DNA of 64,000 nt from an uncultured Prevotellaceae bacterium (GTDB taxonomy: Bacteria; Bacteroidota; Bacteroidia; Bacteroidales; Bacteroidaceae). Location of the stretch: positions 1 to 64,000 of the forward strand of contig ONFE01000016.1 in assembly GCA_900316985.1 (NCBI GenBank). Direction: 5' to 3'. The notes beneath the pieces were generated by a model. It searched no databases. It was not told the DNA's origin and saw nothing but the letters and a program-made list of their open reading frames with translations. Both the position numbers and the translations under genes were made by a program. Position 1 is the first letter of the stretch; the number at the start of each line of letters is the position of its first letter. Shown here in pieces: positions 43,666 through 51,495 of this stretch.

Positions 43666-44289
43666 TTATTTTGTAAGTTCAAAGCCTACACGGGCACCAT
43701 CGGCACTCTTGGCGAGCTTGCTGACTGCCTGAACAGCTGCGGCATTGCTGACCTTGCCTTCTTTCTGGAGGATATTGGTCATCTGCTTAGCGTCGAACAT
43801 CAGGCCCATTCCTTTCTCAGTCTTGGTCACGTTGCCCTTGATGGTCTCGGTAGCAGTCTTGAGGGCGATTTCTCCGTTCTGGGGGTTATAGGCATAGGTT
43901 CCGCTGAAGGGGATGCCATTCACCTTGGCTGAGAACTTGTTGCCCTCGAGGAAGGAGAAAGAAGTGTTGTTACGGTTGATGCCGATGTTGTTGTAGTTAC
44001 TGGCCAGCGACGAGGTCATGTTGGCAATCGTGGCAGCTCCTCCGGCCCTTGTCAGCGCCTGGCTGGTAGTAAAGGCAGCACTTGGGGCATTGTAGTTCCA
44101 GCTACCAAGAATGCCTGACTGGCCGTATGTCATTCCACCTAACAACACCTGGCCTAACACGGCGCCAAGCACGTTGCCCAGCACATTGTTGTTTTGACTA
44201 GCGGTAGGTGCAGTTCCCATTCCCGTTGTGAGGCAGCTCGACAGCATCAGTGTCGTGGCTGCAAGAAGTGTCATAATTGTTTTTTTCAT
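43666..44289 (-). CDS. DUF4923 lipoprotein
   Basis: 207 residues with lipobox LMLSSC. After a Gly/Leu-rich VLGNVLGAVLGQVLLGG stretch the domain reads ILGSWNYNAPSAAF, FSFLEGNKFSAKVNGIPFSGTYAYNPQNGEIALKT and KGMGLMFDAKQM, as in DUF4923, a Bacteroidales lipoprotein family of unknown function with a lipocalin-like feel. A longer frame exists upstream, but MKKTIMTLL is the obvious signal-peptide start. Confidence 0.82.
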   Translation of the reverse strand: MKKTIMTLLAATTLMLSSCLTTGMGTAPTASQNNNVLGNVLGAVLGQVLLGGMTYGQSGILGSWNYNAPSAAFTTSQALTRAGGAATIANMTSSLASNYNNIGINRNNTSFSFLEGNKFSAKVNGIPFSGTYAYNPQNGEIALKTATETIKGNVTKTEKGMGLMFDAKQMTNILQKEGKVSNAAAVQAVSKLAKSADGARVGFELTK

Positions 44290-44404
44290 AAAGCTGTAGT
44301 TGTTAAATGTAAAACGTGAATAAGTTTTCGGGACAAAGTAACAGAAAATAAATGAAATATCCAAAGATTTTTCAATTAATCTTTGTTTAAAGAAATCCAA
44401 AATA

Positions 44405-44436
44405 TTTGTTTTTTCCATTCGTTTATGTTAATTTTG
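44405..44436 (+). promoter_or_regulatory. Promoter of the LOG-family gene
   Basis: TTTG (44405-44408), 20-nt spacer, TAATTTTG (44429-44436). Leader about 18 nt. Confidence 0.78.
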
Positions 44437-44459
44437 CAACAAATTAAATTACTACGACT

Positions 44460-45410
44460 ATGATTACCAGTACTGAATTCTTTGAGAAGAAAAATCTCGT
44501 GGACTATCTCCGCAAGGTCCCCTTTAACGTGACGCCCTGCTCCCTCTATTCCGCTCCTGCACTCTATGACGAGATGATGAAGGACTATCATTGCAAATGC
44601 TGCTACGACATAGATGTGTACCGCCACTTCCTGGATAAGGGCAAGCACACCGAAGACGAGATGGAGATGCTGGCAAGAGCCTTGCATGACTTTGCCATCG
44701 GGAAATGGCTGGATGACTTCCTTGACCAATATGATCCGAAACAGGTGGTGGGTGTGATGGGAGGCCATAGCATGCTGCGCAATACTCCTACCTACCGTTC
44801 CATCGTACTGCTGAGCAAGGAACTCACGGAAAAGGGCTCGCTGATGGTGACAGGTGGAGGCCCCGGCGTGATGGAGGCCACTCATCTGGGAGCCTGGATG
44901 GCTGGAAGGACGATTGAGGAGGTGGATGAAGCCCTGAGCATTCTGGCCAAGGCCCCGGGATTCAAGGATGAAGGATGGTTGCAGACAGCTTTCGAGGTCA
45001 TCAAGCGGTTCCCCCAGGAGAAATACCACAGTCTGGGCATTCCCACCTGGCTCTACGGTCATGAGCCTTCTGCGGCCTTTGCCACGGACATTGCCAAATA
45101 CTTTGACAACAGCATCCGTGAAGACACCATCCTGACGGTGGCCTTCGGAGGTATTGTGTTCACTCCGGGAAGTGCAGGCACGATGCAGGAGGTGTTCCAG
45201 GAGGCCGTGCAGAATCATTACCTCAGTTTCGGCTATGCCTCTCCTATGGTCTTCCTGGGCAGCAAGTTCTGGACGGAGGAGATTCCGGTCTATCCTTTCC
45301 TGGAGAAGATGATGGAGGAAGGCAAGTACAAGAACCTGCGGCTTTTCCTCACGGATTCCGAGCATGAAGTGGTGGAGGAGCTGCTGAAGTTCAGGAACGA
45401 GGAAGCGTGA
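44460..45410 (+). CDS. LOG-family (lysine-decarboxylase-like) nucleotide phosphoribohydrolase
   Basis: 316 residues, Rossmann-like LOG fold. Motifs: VMGGHSMLR, GGGPGVMEATHLGAW, and PGSAGTMQEVFQEAV where the usual PGGxGTxxE has Ser for the second Gly. Classical LOG enzymes release free base from nucleoside 5'-monophosphates. This is a longer type with about 90 extra N-terminal residues containing CKCC. Natural substrate in Bacteroidetes is unclear. Monocistronic from a strong promoter. Confidence 0.8.
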   Translation: MITSTEFFEKKNLVDYLRKVPFNVTPCSLYSAPALYDEMMKDYHCKCCYDIDVYRHFLDKGKHTEDEMEMLARALHDFAIGKWLDDFLDQYDPKQVVGVMGGHSMLRNTPTYRSIVLLSKELTEKGSLMVTGGGPGVMEATHLGAWMAGRTIEEVDEALSILAKAPGFKDEGWLQTAFEVIKRFPQEKYHSLGIPTWLYGHEPSAAFATDIAKYFDNSIREDTILTVAFGGIVFTPGSAGTMQEVFQEAVQNHYLSFGYASPMVFLGSKFWTEEIPVYPFLEKMMEEGKYKNLRLFLTDSEHEVVEELLKFRNEEA

Positions 45411-45421
45411 TAGAGTTATAA

Positions 45422-45442
45422 GATTCATGATTCAAGATTCAG
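45422..45442. repeat. GATTCAN heptamer array
   Basis: Three heptamers, GATTCAT, GATTCAA, GATTCAG, just after the LOG gene. Confidence 0.75.
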
Positions 45443-45461
45443 ATTTTTAGGAAAAAAGTCG

Positions 45462-45615
45462 TACCTTTAGATAAGGCAGGCTGCACTCAGGAAAACCTGC
45501 AAATAAATTTGCATTTTCCGTTCGTTTGCACTACCTTTAGATAAGGTACTACCGCTCGACAAAGCAAATTAAAACAAGTTTTATTTGCATTTGTTCTCGC
45601 TTAATCGTACCTTTG
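45462..45615 (+). promoter_or_regulatory. Tandem promoter modules upstream of an MFS gene (copies D and A)
   Basis: TACCTTTAGATAAGG occurs at 45462 and again at 45532. After the first comes GGCTGCACTCAGG and a palindrome-like AAAT/TTTGC block with TTTG 20 nt before TACCTTTA. After the second comes CGCTCGACAAA, the palindrome AAATTAAAAC-AAG-TTTTATTTG, TTTG (45584-45587), a 20-nt spacer and TACCTTTG (45608-45615). Copy A matches the GH89 module nearly base for base. Confidence 0.75.
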
Positions 45616-45620
45616 CAGTC

Positions 45621-46814
45621 GTGAAAGAGAAACTTTGGAACGGGAATTACTGGAAGGTGATGATAGCGAATTTCACGCTGTTCTTCGCCTTCTATCTGTT
45701 GACGCCCCTATTGCCACTCTACCTGAGCGAGCATTTCCATGCCACGAAAGATGTCATTGGGGTTGTGCTCTCGGGCTATACGGTGATGGCATTGCTTTCA
45801 CGTCCGTTCAGCGGCTATCTGGTGGATACCTTCGACCGCAAGAAGGTGCTGATGTGGTGCTTCTTCCTGTTTTTCATCTTCTTTGCAGGCTATCTGGCCG
45901 CCTCCACCCTGCTGCTGTTCACCATCGTCAGGACACTTCATGGTGCTCCCTTCGGAAGTGTGACCGTGGCCAACTCCACAATGGCCATCGATGTACTGCC
46001 AGCATCAAGACGCAATGAGGGAATCGGCTATTATGGACTGTCAAACAACCTGGCTATGGCCATTGCTCCCACTGCCGGACTCTTGCTCTATCATGAAACG
46101 CGAAATTTCCATTTGCTCTTCTGGCTGGCTTTGGTGATTGCAGGGATAGGAATGGCGGTGGATGCGACCATAAAAAACCAACCAGCCCTAAACTCAAAAA
46201 CTCAAAAACTCAAAAACTCAAAAAACTTAATCAGTCTTGACCGCTTTTTCCTGACAAACGGATGGATGCTGGCGGTGAACATGGTGTTCTTCGGTTTCTG
46301 CTTCGGCGTGCTGAGCAACTACCTGGCCATCTATTGCAAGGAAGTAATGGGAAGGACTGGGGGAACAGGCGTCTATTTTGCTTTGCTATCTGTAGGACTG
46401 ATAGCCTCACGCCTACAAGGCAGCAAGGGCCTCCGTGAAGGAAAACTCAGCAGGAATGCGGCAGAAGGAGTGATTCTCTCCGCACTCGGCTATACCCTCT
46501 TTGTGGCCTGTCCCAATGATTTCGGTTACTATACCTCAGCCCTGCTCATCGGACTGGGCAATGGTCATATGTGGCCTGCCTTCCAGAATATGATTATCAA
46601 TGTGGCAAATCACAATCAGCGCGGCACAGCCAACAGCACGATTCTTGTTTCATGGGATGTAGGCATGGGCCTTGGTGTGCTCATCGGAGGTGTGGCTTCA
46701 GAGTATCTGGGATATGTGGAAGCCTTCTGGATTGCCGCATCGGTTCAAATAATGGGTACGCTGCTCTTCTTAATGAAGACCCGCGGATTCTTTGAGGCGA
46801 GGAGAATTAGATGA
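45621..46814 (+). CDS. MFS transporter (12-TM, drug/sugar-efflux type)
   Basis: 397 residues, 12 predicted helices. Motif A-like GYTVMALLSRPFSGYLVDTFDRKK follows helix 2, as in the major facilitator superfamily. Substrate unknown; closest in feel to arabinose-efflux/multidrug permeases. Start is GTG (VKEKLWNG) because the -7 box ends 5 bp upstream, giving a leaderless message; an in-frame ATG further up lies within the promoter. The loop between helices 6 and 7 (KTQKLKNSKN) is encoded by four CTCAAAAA octamers. Confidence 0.87.
   Translation: MKEKLWNGNYWKVMIANFTLFFAFYLLTPLLPLYLSEHFHATKDVIGVVLSGYTVMALLSRPFSGYLVDTFDRKKVLMWCFFLFFIFFAGYLAASTLLLFTIVRTLHGAPFGSVTVANSTMAIDVLPASRRNEGIGYYGLSNNLAMAIAPTAGLLLYHETRNFHLLFWLALVIAGIGMAVDATIKNQPALNSKTQKLKNSKNLISLDRFFLTNGWMLAVNMVFFGFCFGVLSNYLAIYCKEVMGRTGGTGVYFALLSVGLIASRLQGSKGLREGKLSRNAAEGVILSALGYTLFVACPNDFGYYTSALLIGLGNGHMWPAFQNMIINVANHNQRGTANSTILVSWDVGMGLGVLIGGVASEYLGYVEAFWIAASVQIMGTLLFLMKTRGFFEARRIR
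46193..46225. repeat. CTCAAAAA octamer array inside the MFS gene
   Basis: Four octamers in the segment for the central cytoplasmic loop, where an insertion would be tolerated. Confidence 0.85.
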
Positions 46815-46816
46815 TG

Positions 46817-46923
46817 GGTGTTAGGTGTTGGGTGTTGGTGGATTATTTAATAAAACACAAAGACACAAAGGCACAAAGTAAAAAGAATCCCTAAAAATCT
46901 TTGTTTCTTCGTGTCTTTGTGTT
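46817..46923. repeat. GGTGTTG heptamers and an octamer inverted repeat
   Basis: GGTGTTA, GGTGTTG, GGTGTTG (46817-46837), then RRCACAAA octamers (46854-46877) whose complement TTTGTGTY lies at 46899-46923, forming an imperfect 25-bp stem. Between an MFS gene and MaoC; may act as a weak terminator. No -7 box for the MaoC gene is evident. Confidence 0.65.
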
Positions 46924-46970
46924 CCATAAAATAATAGGTAAAATCTATTTTAAACTTAAAATAAAAAGAA

Positions 46971-47435
46971 ATGGGAAAATTAGTGATTAACTCGTATGAC
47001 GAGTTTGCAGCCCACCTGGGCGAGGAATTGGGAGCCTCTGACTGGCTCCAAGTGGATCAGGAGCGCATCAACCTTTTTGCTGATGCAACGCTGGACCACC
47101 AGTGGATTCATGTGGACGTGGAACGCGCCCAGAAGGAAAGCCAGTACAAGAGCACCATTGCCCACGGCTATCTGACTCTCTCGCTGCTGCCCTACATGTG
47201 GGACCAGATTATCGAGGTGAACAACATCAAGATGCTGGTGAACTACGGCATGGACAAGATGCGCTTCGGACAGCCCGTCATCACAGGCAGCCGTGTAAGA
47301 CTGGTGACCAAGCTCCACAACATCCAGAACCTTCGCGGTATCTGCAAGGCCGAGATTGATTTCAAGATAGAAATCGAGGGCCAGCGTAAACCAGCCCTCG
47401 AAGGTATTGCTTCGTTCTTATACTATTTCCAGTAA
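46971..47435 (+). CDS. MaoC-like (R)-specific enoyl-CoA hydratase family protein
   Basis: 154-residue single hot-dog domain. The hydratase-2 motif is seen as FADATLDHQWIHVDVERA (Asp and His of the active site) followed by IAHGYLTLSLLPYM. Typically hydrates short (R)-hydroxyacyl-CoA substrates in the cytoplasm; NodN-like branch. No neighbouring fatty-acid genes, so the pathway is uncertain. Confidence 0.88.
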   Translation: MGKLVINSYDEFAAHLGEELGASDWLQVDQERINLFADATLDHQWIHVDVERAQKESQYKSTIAHGYLTLSLLPYMWDQIIEVNNIKMLVNYGMDKMRFGQPVITGSRVRLVTKLHNIQNLRGICKAEIDFKIEIEGQRKPALEGIASFLYYFQ

Positions 47436-47507
47436 AACCCCTCCCCCAGCCCCTCCCGAGGGAGGGGCGTTCAGAAAGCCTCCCCTCGGGGAGGTTTGGT
47501 GGGGGTT
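47436..47507. repeat. GC-rich REP-like cruciform (intergenic copy)
   Basis: Two hairpins, GCCCCTCC-CGAG-GGAGGGGC (47449-47468) and CCTCCCC-TC-GGGGAGG (47479-47494), enclosed by outer arms AACCCCTCCCCCA and TGGTGGGGGTT. It lies between converging genes, overlaps the GH106 stop codon, and probably ends both transcripts. Confidence 0.8.
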
Positions 47508-50136
47508 ATTTTATCAATTTCACCTTTGAGTTCAGGCCGCTGGGCATGGGCTCCCATGTGTCATATAAGGTCTTCTTGTAGTTGATGTCAACCACATTGA
47601 TTTCTTCCATCTTACGCCACTTCACACCCTTTCGGTCAAGGTCTGCAATGCGGTTGGCAGGCAGGTTGGTCACCTCGATGCGGATGGTGTTCTTACCTTT
47701 CTTCAAGGTGTTCTTGCAATCGAGCACGTAAGGTACTGACCAGGCACAACCGAGATACTGTCCGTTGATATAGACACGGGCACTCTCACGCACATCACCG
47801 AGGTCTATCTTCCAAGCCGTGGCATCCTTCAGATCTTTCTTTTTCAGTTTGACGGTGGTCTCATAGACACCAGTGCCCATCGTGACACGGGTCTCATCGC
47901 TCAAGGTCTCCCACGTCTGAAGCTGGTCGAGGGTGAAGGTCTGACTGACCTTTGGCGTCTCTTCTATGAACGAGAGTTTCCAGGGGCCATTGAGTTCCAC
48001 GTCCATCTCAACAGCCGCAGTATCGCAATAGACGGGAAGGATCTCAGCCACAGGCAGTTTCTGGTTGAAGGTCTGGAGAATCATCGACTGTCCACTACGG
48101 AGTTGCACATCAATCTCCCGTCCATCTATATAGGCTGCATAACGCTGGCCTGTCAGGGGATCGAACCACATGGCGTCCTTAAACTCCACACCGGGGATGA
48201 TATCCTCATAGACATCATTCGGCGTCAGGTTGGCAATGAAATAGTGATAGCCCGTGGGGTTCTTGCGGCGGATGGCCTTCAGTCCATATTTCGTCTTCAT
48301 GGTCTCTGGTTTGGCTGCAGCATTCATCGCATTCACATCCGTGCCATAGATAATCCGGGCGCCCTGAGCCTTCATGGCCTCGATGTGGGCCTTCACCTGC
48401 TCAGGCATGTCACCACTACCGGGAATGATAAGGGCCTTGTAACGGGTTCCGGCAGCTGTCTCGATTCCACCATTCACCACCTTGCAGCCCATCAGCAGAC
48501 GCTCGGAGATGTAGTCACAATCGAAACCGGCCTTGTCAATATCGAGGATGGCCTGGATGAACTCTGGAGCCAGCTTGCCCATGGCATGGATGGAGAACTG
48601 CATCAGCAACTTGTCGGGGTTCTTCTTCCACATATCCCGGATGGGCAGATAGACCAGGAAGTCGTTGTCGGGCTGTCCCCATTGCAGGAAACTCTGGCAG
48701 CGCTCCACATATTTCATGAACTCGGGGGCATCACGCCAGATGGAGTTCGTGGGGCTCATGTCTATCGAGGCATAAAACTTCCAGCCCGGCCAGGGGTCAT
48801 CCTTGGGAGAATAGCAGGTGCCGTGGAAGAACATACGGTTCACGCCGGCACAGAACATCAGGTCAAGATCGGGCTTGAACTGTGAGAGCGATGTTCGGAA
48901 ATGCTCCGTGAGCCATGTGAATGTCTCGCTGCTCGTAAAGGGCTTTCCACAGATATGGGCTGCCGACGGAGCATACTTGAACATGGAATAGTCTGAGTCG
49001 TTCTTACGGGTCTTACCAGGGTCTTGGCGCAATCCCTTGATACCAAAGTCGGAAAGTCCAAAGCCCTCAATCTCAGGAACATCCACGGCAGCATAGCAGT
49101 CGATGAGATTGGCCGGTGAACCATGAGCCTGATTACGGGTGATGGCTCCGTGACTATGAGCCCAGGCCGTCCATTGCTGGGTGAAATTCTCCAGCAGCAG
49201 ATCGGAAAGGGTCTCACGATAGTCAGAGACGAGCTTCACATCTCCGTGGGTAAACGCCAGCAGATGGTCTTCCAGCCTGTAGCCACGACGTTTGTAGAAC
49301 TCCTCGAAGAGCGTAGGAGTCCATGTAGCATCGGCCACCTCATAGCTGTCGTTGAAGAAGGTGTGGGGATAAGGCGTATGGGTACGCTCAAAGGCATCCT
49401 CAATATGCTTCAGATAGTTGGCCACAGCCTTACGGTCGAAATGGTCGATGACCAGTCCTTCACCACCGGGAGCTGCACGCTTCACCTTCATCACACCGTA
49501 TTTGATATACAGCACCACAACGGTTTTGCTTCCGTTCTTGCCACCCAGCAGCTTGCTGTCTTCCTTAGTGGCCTTCCAGTTCAGGATGCCATCCTTCATG
49601 CAGTCCGTGACATCTTTGACAGAACCGTTATGCCCGAAAAGCATCGCCTTATGGAATACGGCATTCTTGCGGTCTCTCTCTTCAGTAGGCCGCAGATCCA
49701 AGTTCTCCACTTTATCTCCAATGAACGACTGTTCCACGAATACAGCCCGGCAGGCACTCTCCTCCAACGGGACCCATGGACCGCCGAAAGGCCAGCCAGT
49801 ACCCGTGGCCATGTCGATCTCGATACCGTTCTGGCGGCCTTGCTCCTGGGTGTAGCGCAACATCTCCATCCATTTGTCGGAAAGATAGGGGATATTATTG
49901 GCATCATTTCCCTGCACGCCATAGAGCGGCGTAATCTCCAATGCTCCGATGCCGTGTTTGGCATACTCCTGCATGTTCCATTGCAGATTTTCCTTGTCAA
50001 CGGCAGAACCCAGCCACCACCAACGGGAACCGGGCTTAGCCTCGGGATTCACCGTGGGCCATTGCTGAGCCGCCACCATGAGGGGCAGTCCTGAAAGCAT
50101 CAGCCATAACAGGCTTTTCACAAATCTTCTGCTCAT
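47506..50136 (-). CDS. GH106 alpha-L-rhamnosidase
   Basis: Exported enzyme of 876 residues (signal peptide ending VAAQQ). Characteristic GH106 start: KPGSRWWWLGSAVDKENLQWNM, HGIGALEITPLYG, and GIEIDMATGTGWPFGGPWVPLEESAC. The C-terminal part is a GH2-like galactose-binding beta-sandwich (ARVYINGQYLGCAWSVPY, NTIRIEVTNLPANRI). GH106 removes terminal alpha-L-rhamnose from rhamnogalacturonan and other pectins. It is shorter than the approximately 1100-residue multi-domain members. Start overlaps the stop of the GH28 gene by 4 bp. Confidence 0.9.
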   Translation of the reverse strand: MSRRFVKSLLWLMLSGLPLMVAAQQWPTVNPEAKPGSRWWWLGSAVDKENLQWNMQEYAKHGIGALEITPLYGVQGNDANNIPYLSDKWMEMLRYTQEQGRQNGIEIDMATGTGWPFGGPWVPLEESACRAVFVEQSFIGDKVENLDLRPTEERDRKNAVFHKAMLFGHNGSVKDVTDCMKDGILNWKATKEDSKLLGGKNGSKTVVVLYIKYGVMKVKRAAPGGEGLVIDHFDRKAVANYLKHIEDAFERTHTPYPHTFFNDSYEVADATWTPTLFEEFYKRRGYRLEDHLLAFTHGDVKLVSDYRETLSDLLLENFTQQWTAWAHSHGAITRNQAHGSPANLIDCYAAVDVPEIEGFGLSDFGIKGLRQDPGKTRKNDSDYSMFKYAPSAAHICGKPFTSSETFTWLTEHFRTSLSQFKPDLDLMFCAGVNRMFFHGTCYSPKDDPWPGWKFYASIDMSPTNSIWRDAPEFMKYVERCQSFLQWGQPDNDFLVYLPIRDMWKKNPDKLLMQFSIHAMGKLAPEFIQAILDIDKAGFDCDYISERLLMGCKVVNGGIETAAGTRYKALIIPGSGDMPEQVKAHIEAMKAQGARIIYGTDVNAMNAAAKPETMKTKYGLKAIRRKNPTGYHYFIANLTPNDVYEDIIPGVEFKDAMWFDPLTGQRYAAYIDGREIDVQLRSGQSMILQTFNQKLPVAEILPVYCDTAAVEMDVELNGPWKLSFIEETPKVSQTFTLDQLQTWETLSDETRVTMGTGVYETTVKLKKKDLKDATAWKIDLGDVRESARVYINGQYLGCAWSVPYVLDCKNTLKKGKNTIRIEVTNLPANRIADLDRKGVKWRKMEEINVVDINYKKTLYDTWEPMPSGLNSKVKLIK

Positions 50137-51485
50137 TTATCAACTATCTTTTCGCCGTTGACGACGATGTTTTTGGCTACCGTTCCCTCAATGAGGTTTT
50201 TGTCGAAGGCTTTTGCTTCATCGGCCACATCGATATTCTCGAAGGTGAAGTCCTTCAGCGCATACTTGTCCGACTTGGAAACGGCAAAGAAATTCTGGCA
50301 GTTCATGTGGTGAATGTTCCGGATCACGATGTTATTGCATTGTGAAAGGGGCATGTCGTCACGCTGTTCAGGCTTGAAGAACTGCGTCCAGGGCCTTATC
50401 AACAGGAAGTTCCTGCAATTGCCCGTCATATTCTCCACCGTCACGTATTCATAGTGCTGGGGCGTATCGGGACGCATCTTCAGCCACAGCACATTGTTAG
50501 CCTCATCCACCGAACAGTCGCGGAGAATCACGTTCCAGTCATGCAGACTCTCGGAGCCCAGTGTCAGGCAACCATGAACGAATCCATATTTGCAATGCTG
50601 GATGATGATGTTGCAGGAAGGTCCGTTATCGGGGTCTTTGTCAGCCCAGGTTCCCTTGCCGCCTTTCAGCACCACGGCATCATCATTCACCGAGATGTTA
50701 CAGCCATGCACCAGCACATCCTTGCAGACATCCAGGTCGAGCGCATCACTCGAAGGAGCCTTGGCATCCTGCGGCTCATGGGGAGCATAGATGGTGCAAT
50801 AGAGGTACTTGATGCGCTCGCTGTTATAGATATGGTTTGTCCAGAAAGGCGAATTGATGAGATGCACATCCTGAACGGTCACATTCTTCGCATTGGAAAT
50901 ATACACCAAGCGTGGACGCAGGGCCTCGAGGTTGGTGCATTGTCTGTTGTACTGGCGACGAATCCAGAACTCCTCCCAGAACCGTAGTCCGTTGCCGTTG
51001 ATGGTACCCTTACCCGTGATGGTAAAGCCATCCACCTGGTCGGCATTTACCAATGCACAGAAATAGTTGAGCGTCTGACCTTCCATACGTGTCTTACGGA
51101 TTGGATAGTACTTGATGGCATCAATGCCTTTCAGCACCGACCCCTCGGCCATATGCAGATGAGTGCCCTGACGGAAGAAAAGGGAGCCGCTGAGGAACGT
51201 TCCCTTGGGAAATACCACCACGCCGCCACCATCCTGGGCTGCACGGTCGATAACTTTCTGAATGGCCTCCGTCTGCAACTTCGTGGAATCCTGGACCACT
51301 CCGTAGTCGGTAATCACATACTGACGTCCCAAGGTGGATACATCCACCCTGACAGTATCCATAAACCACTCGGAAATGACTTCTCCATTAGGCCAGAGAG
51401 CCTGCTTCTTCACCTTCTTCTTTGCATCAGATGGCACTGCCAATATTAGCAGTGCCATCATGATCATCAGTCTTGATATATTCAT
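50133..51485 (-). CDS. GH28 pectin hydrolase
   Basis: 450 residues with signal peptide (MMALLILAVPSDA). Parallel beta-helix with the GH28 core: ITGKGTINGNG, SSDALDLDVCKDVLVHGCNI, VNDDAVVLKGGKG and HGCLTLGSES. The positions of NTD, DD and GHG are thus SSDALDLD, NDD and HGCLTLGSE. Likely an exo-acting galacturonidase or rhamnogalacturonidase, supported by the GH106 partner. Start is MNISRLMIMM, after a longer open frame. 10 bp after aldA and overlapping GH106. Confidence 0.85.
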   Translation of the reverse strand: MNISRLMIMMALLILAVPSDAKKKVKKQALWPNGEVISEWFMDTVRVDVSTLGRQYVITDYGVVQDSTKLQTEAIQKVIDRAAQDGGGVVVFPKGTFLSGSLFFRQGTHLHMAEGSVLKGIDAIKYYPIRKTRMEGQTLNYFCALVNADQVDGFTITGKGTINGNGLRFWEEFWIRRQYNRQCTNLEALRPRLVYISNAKNVTVQDVHLINSPFWTNHIYNSERIKYLYCTIYAPHEPQDAKAPSSDALDLDVCKDVLVHGCNISVNDDAVVLKGGKGTWADKDPDNGPSCNIIIQHCKYGFVHGCLTLGSESLHDWNVILRDCSVDEANNVLWLKMRPDTPQHYEYVTVENMTGNCRNFLLIRPWTQFFKPEQRDDMPLSQCNNIVIRNIHHMNCQNFFAVSKSDKYALKDFTFENIDVADEAKAFDKNLIEGTVAKNIVVNGEKIVDK

Positions 51486-51495
51486 TTTAATCGAT

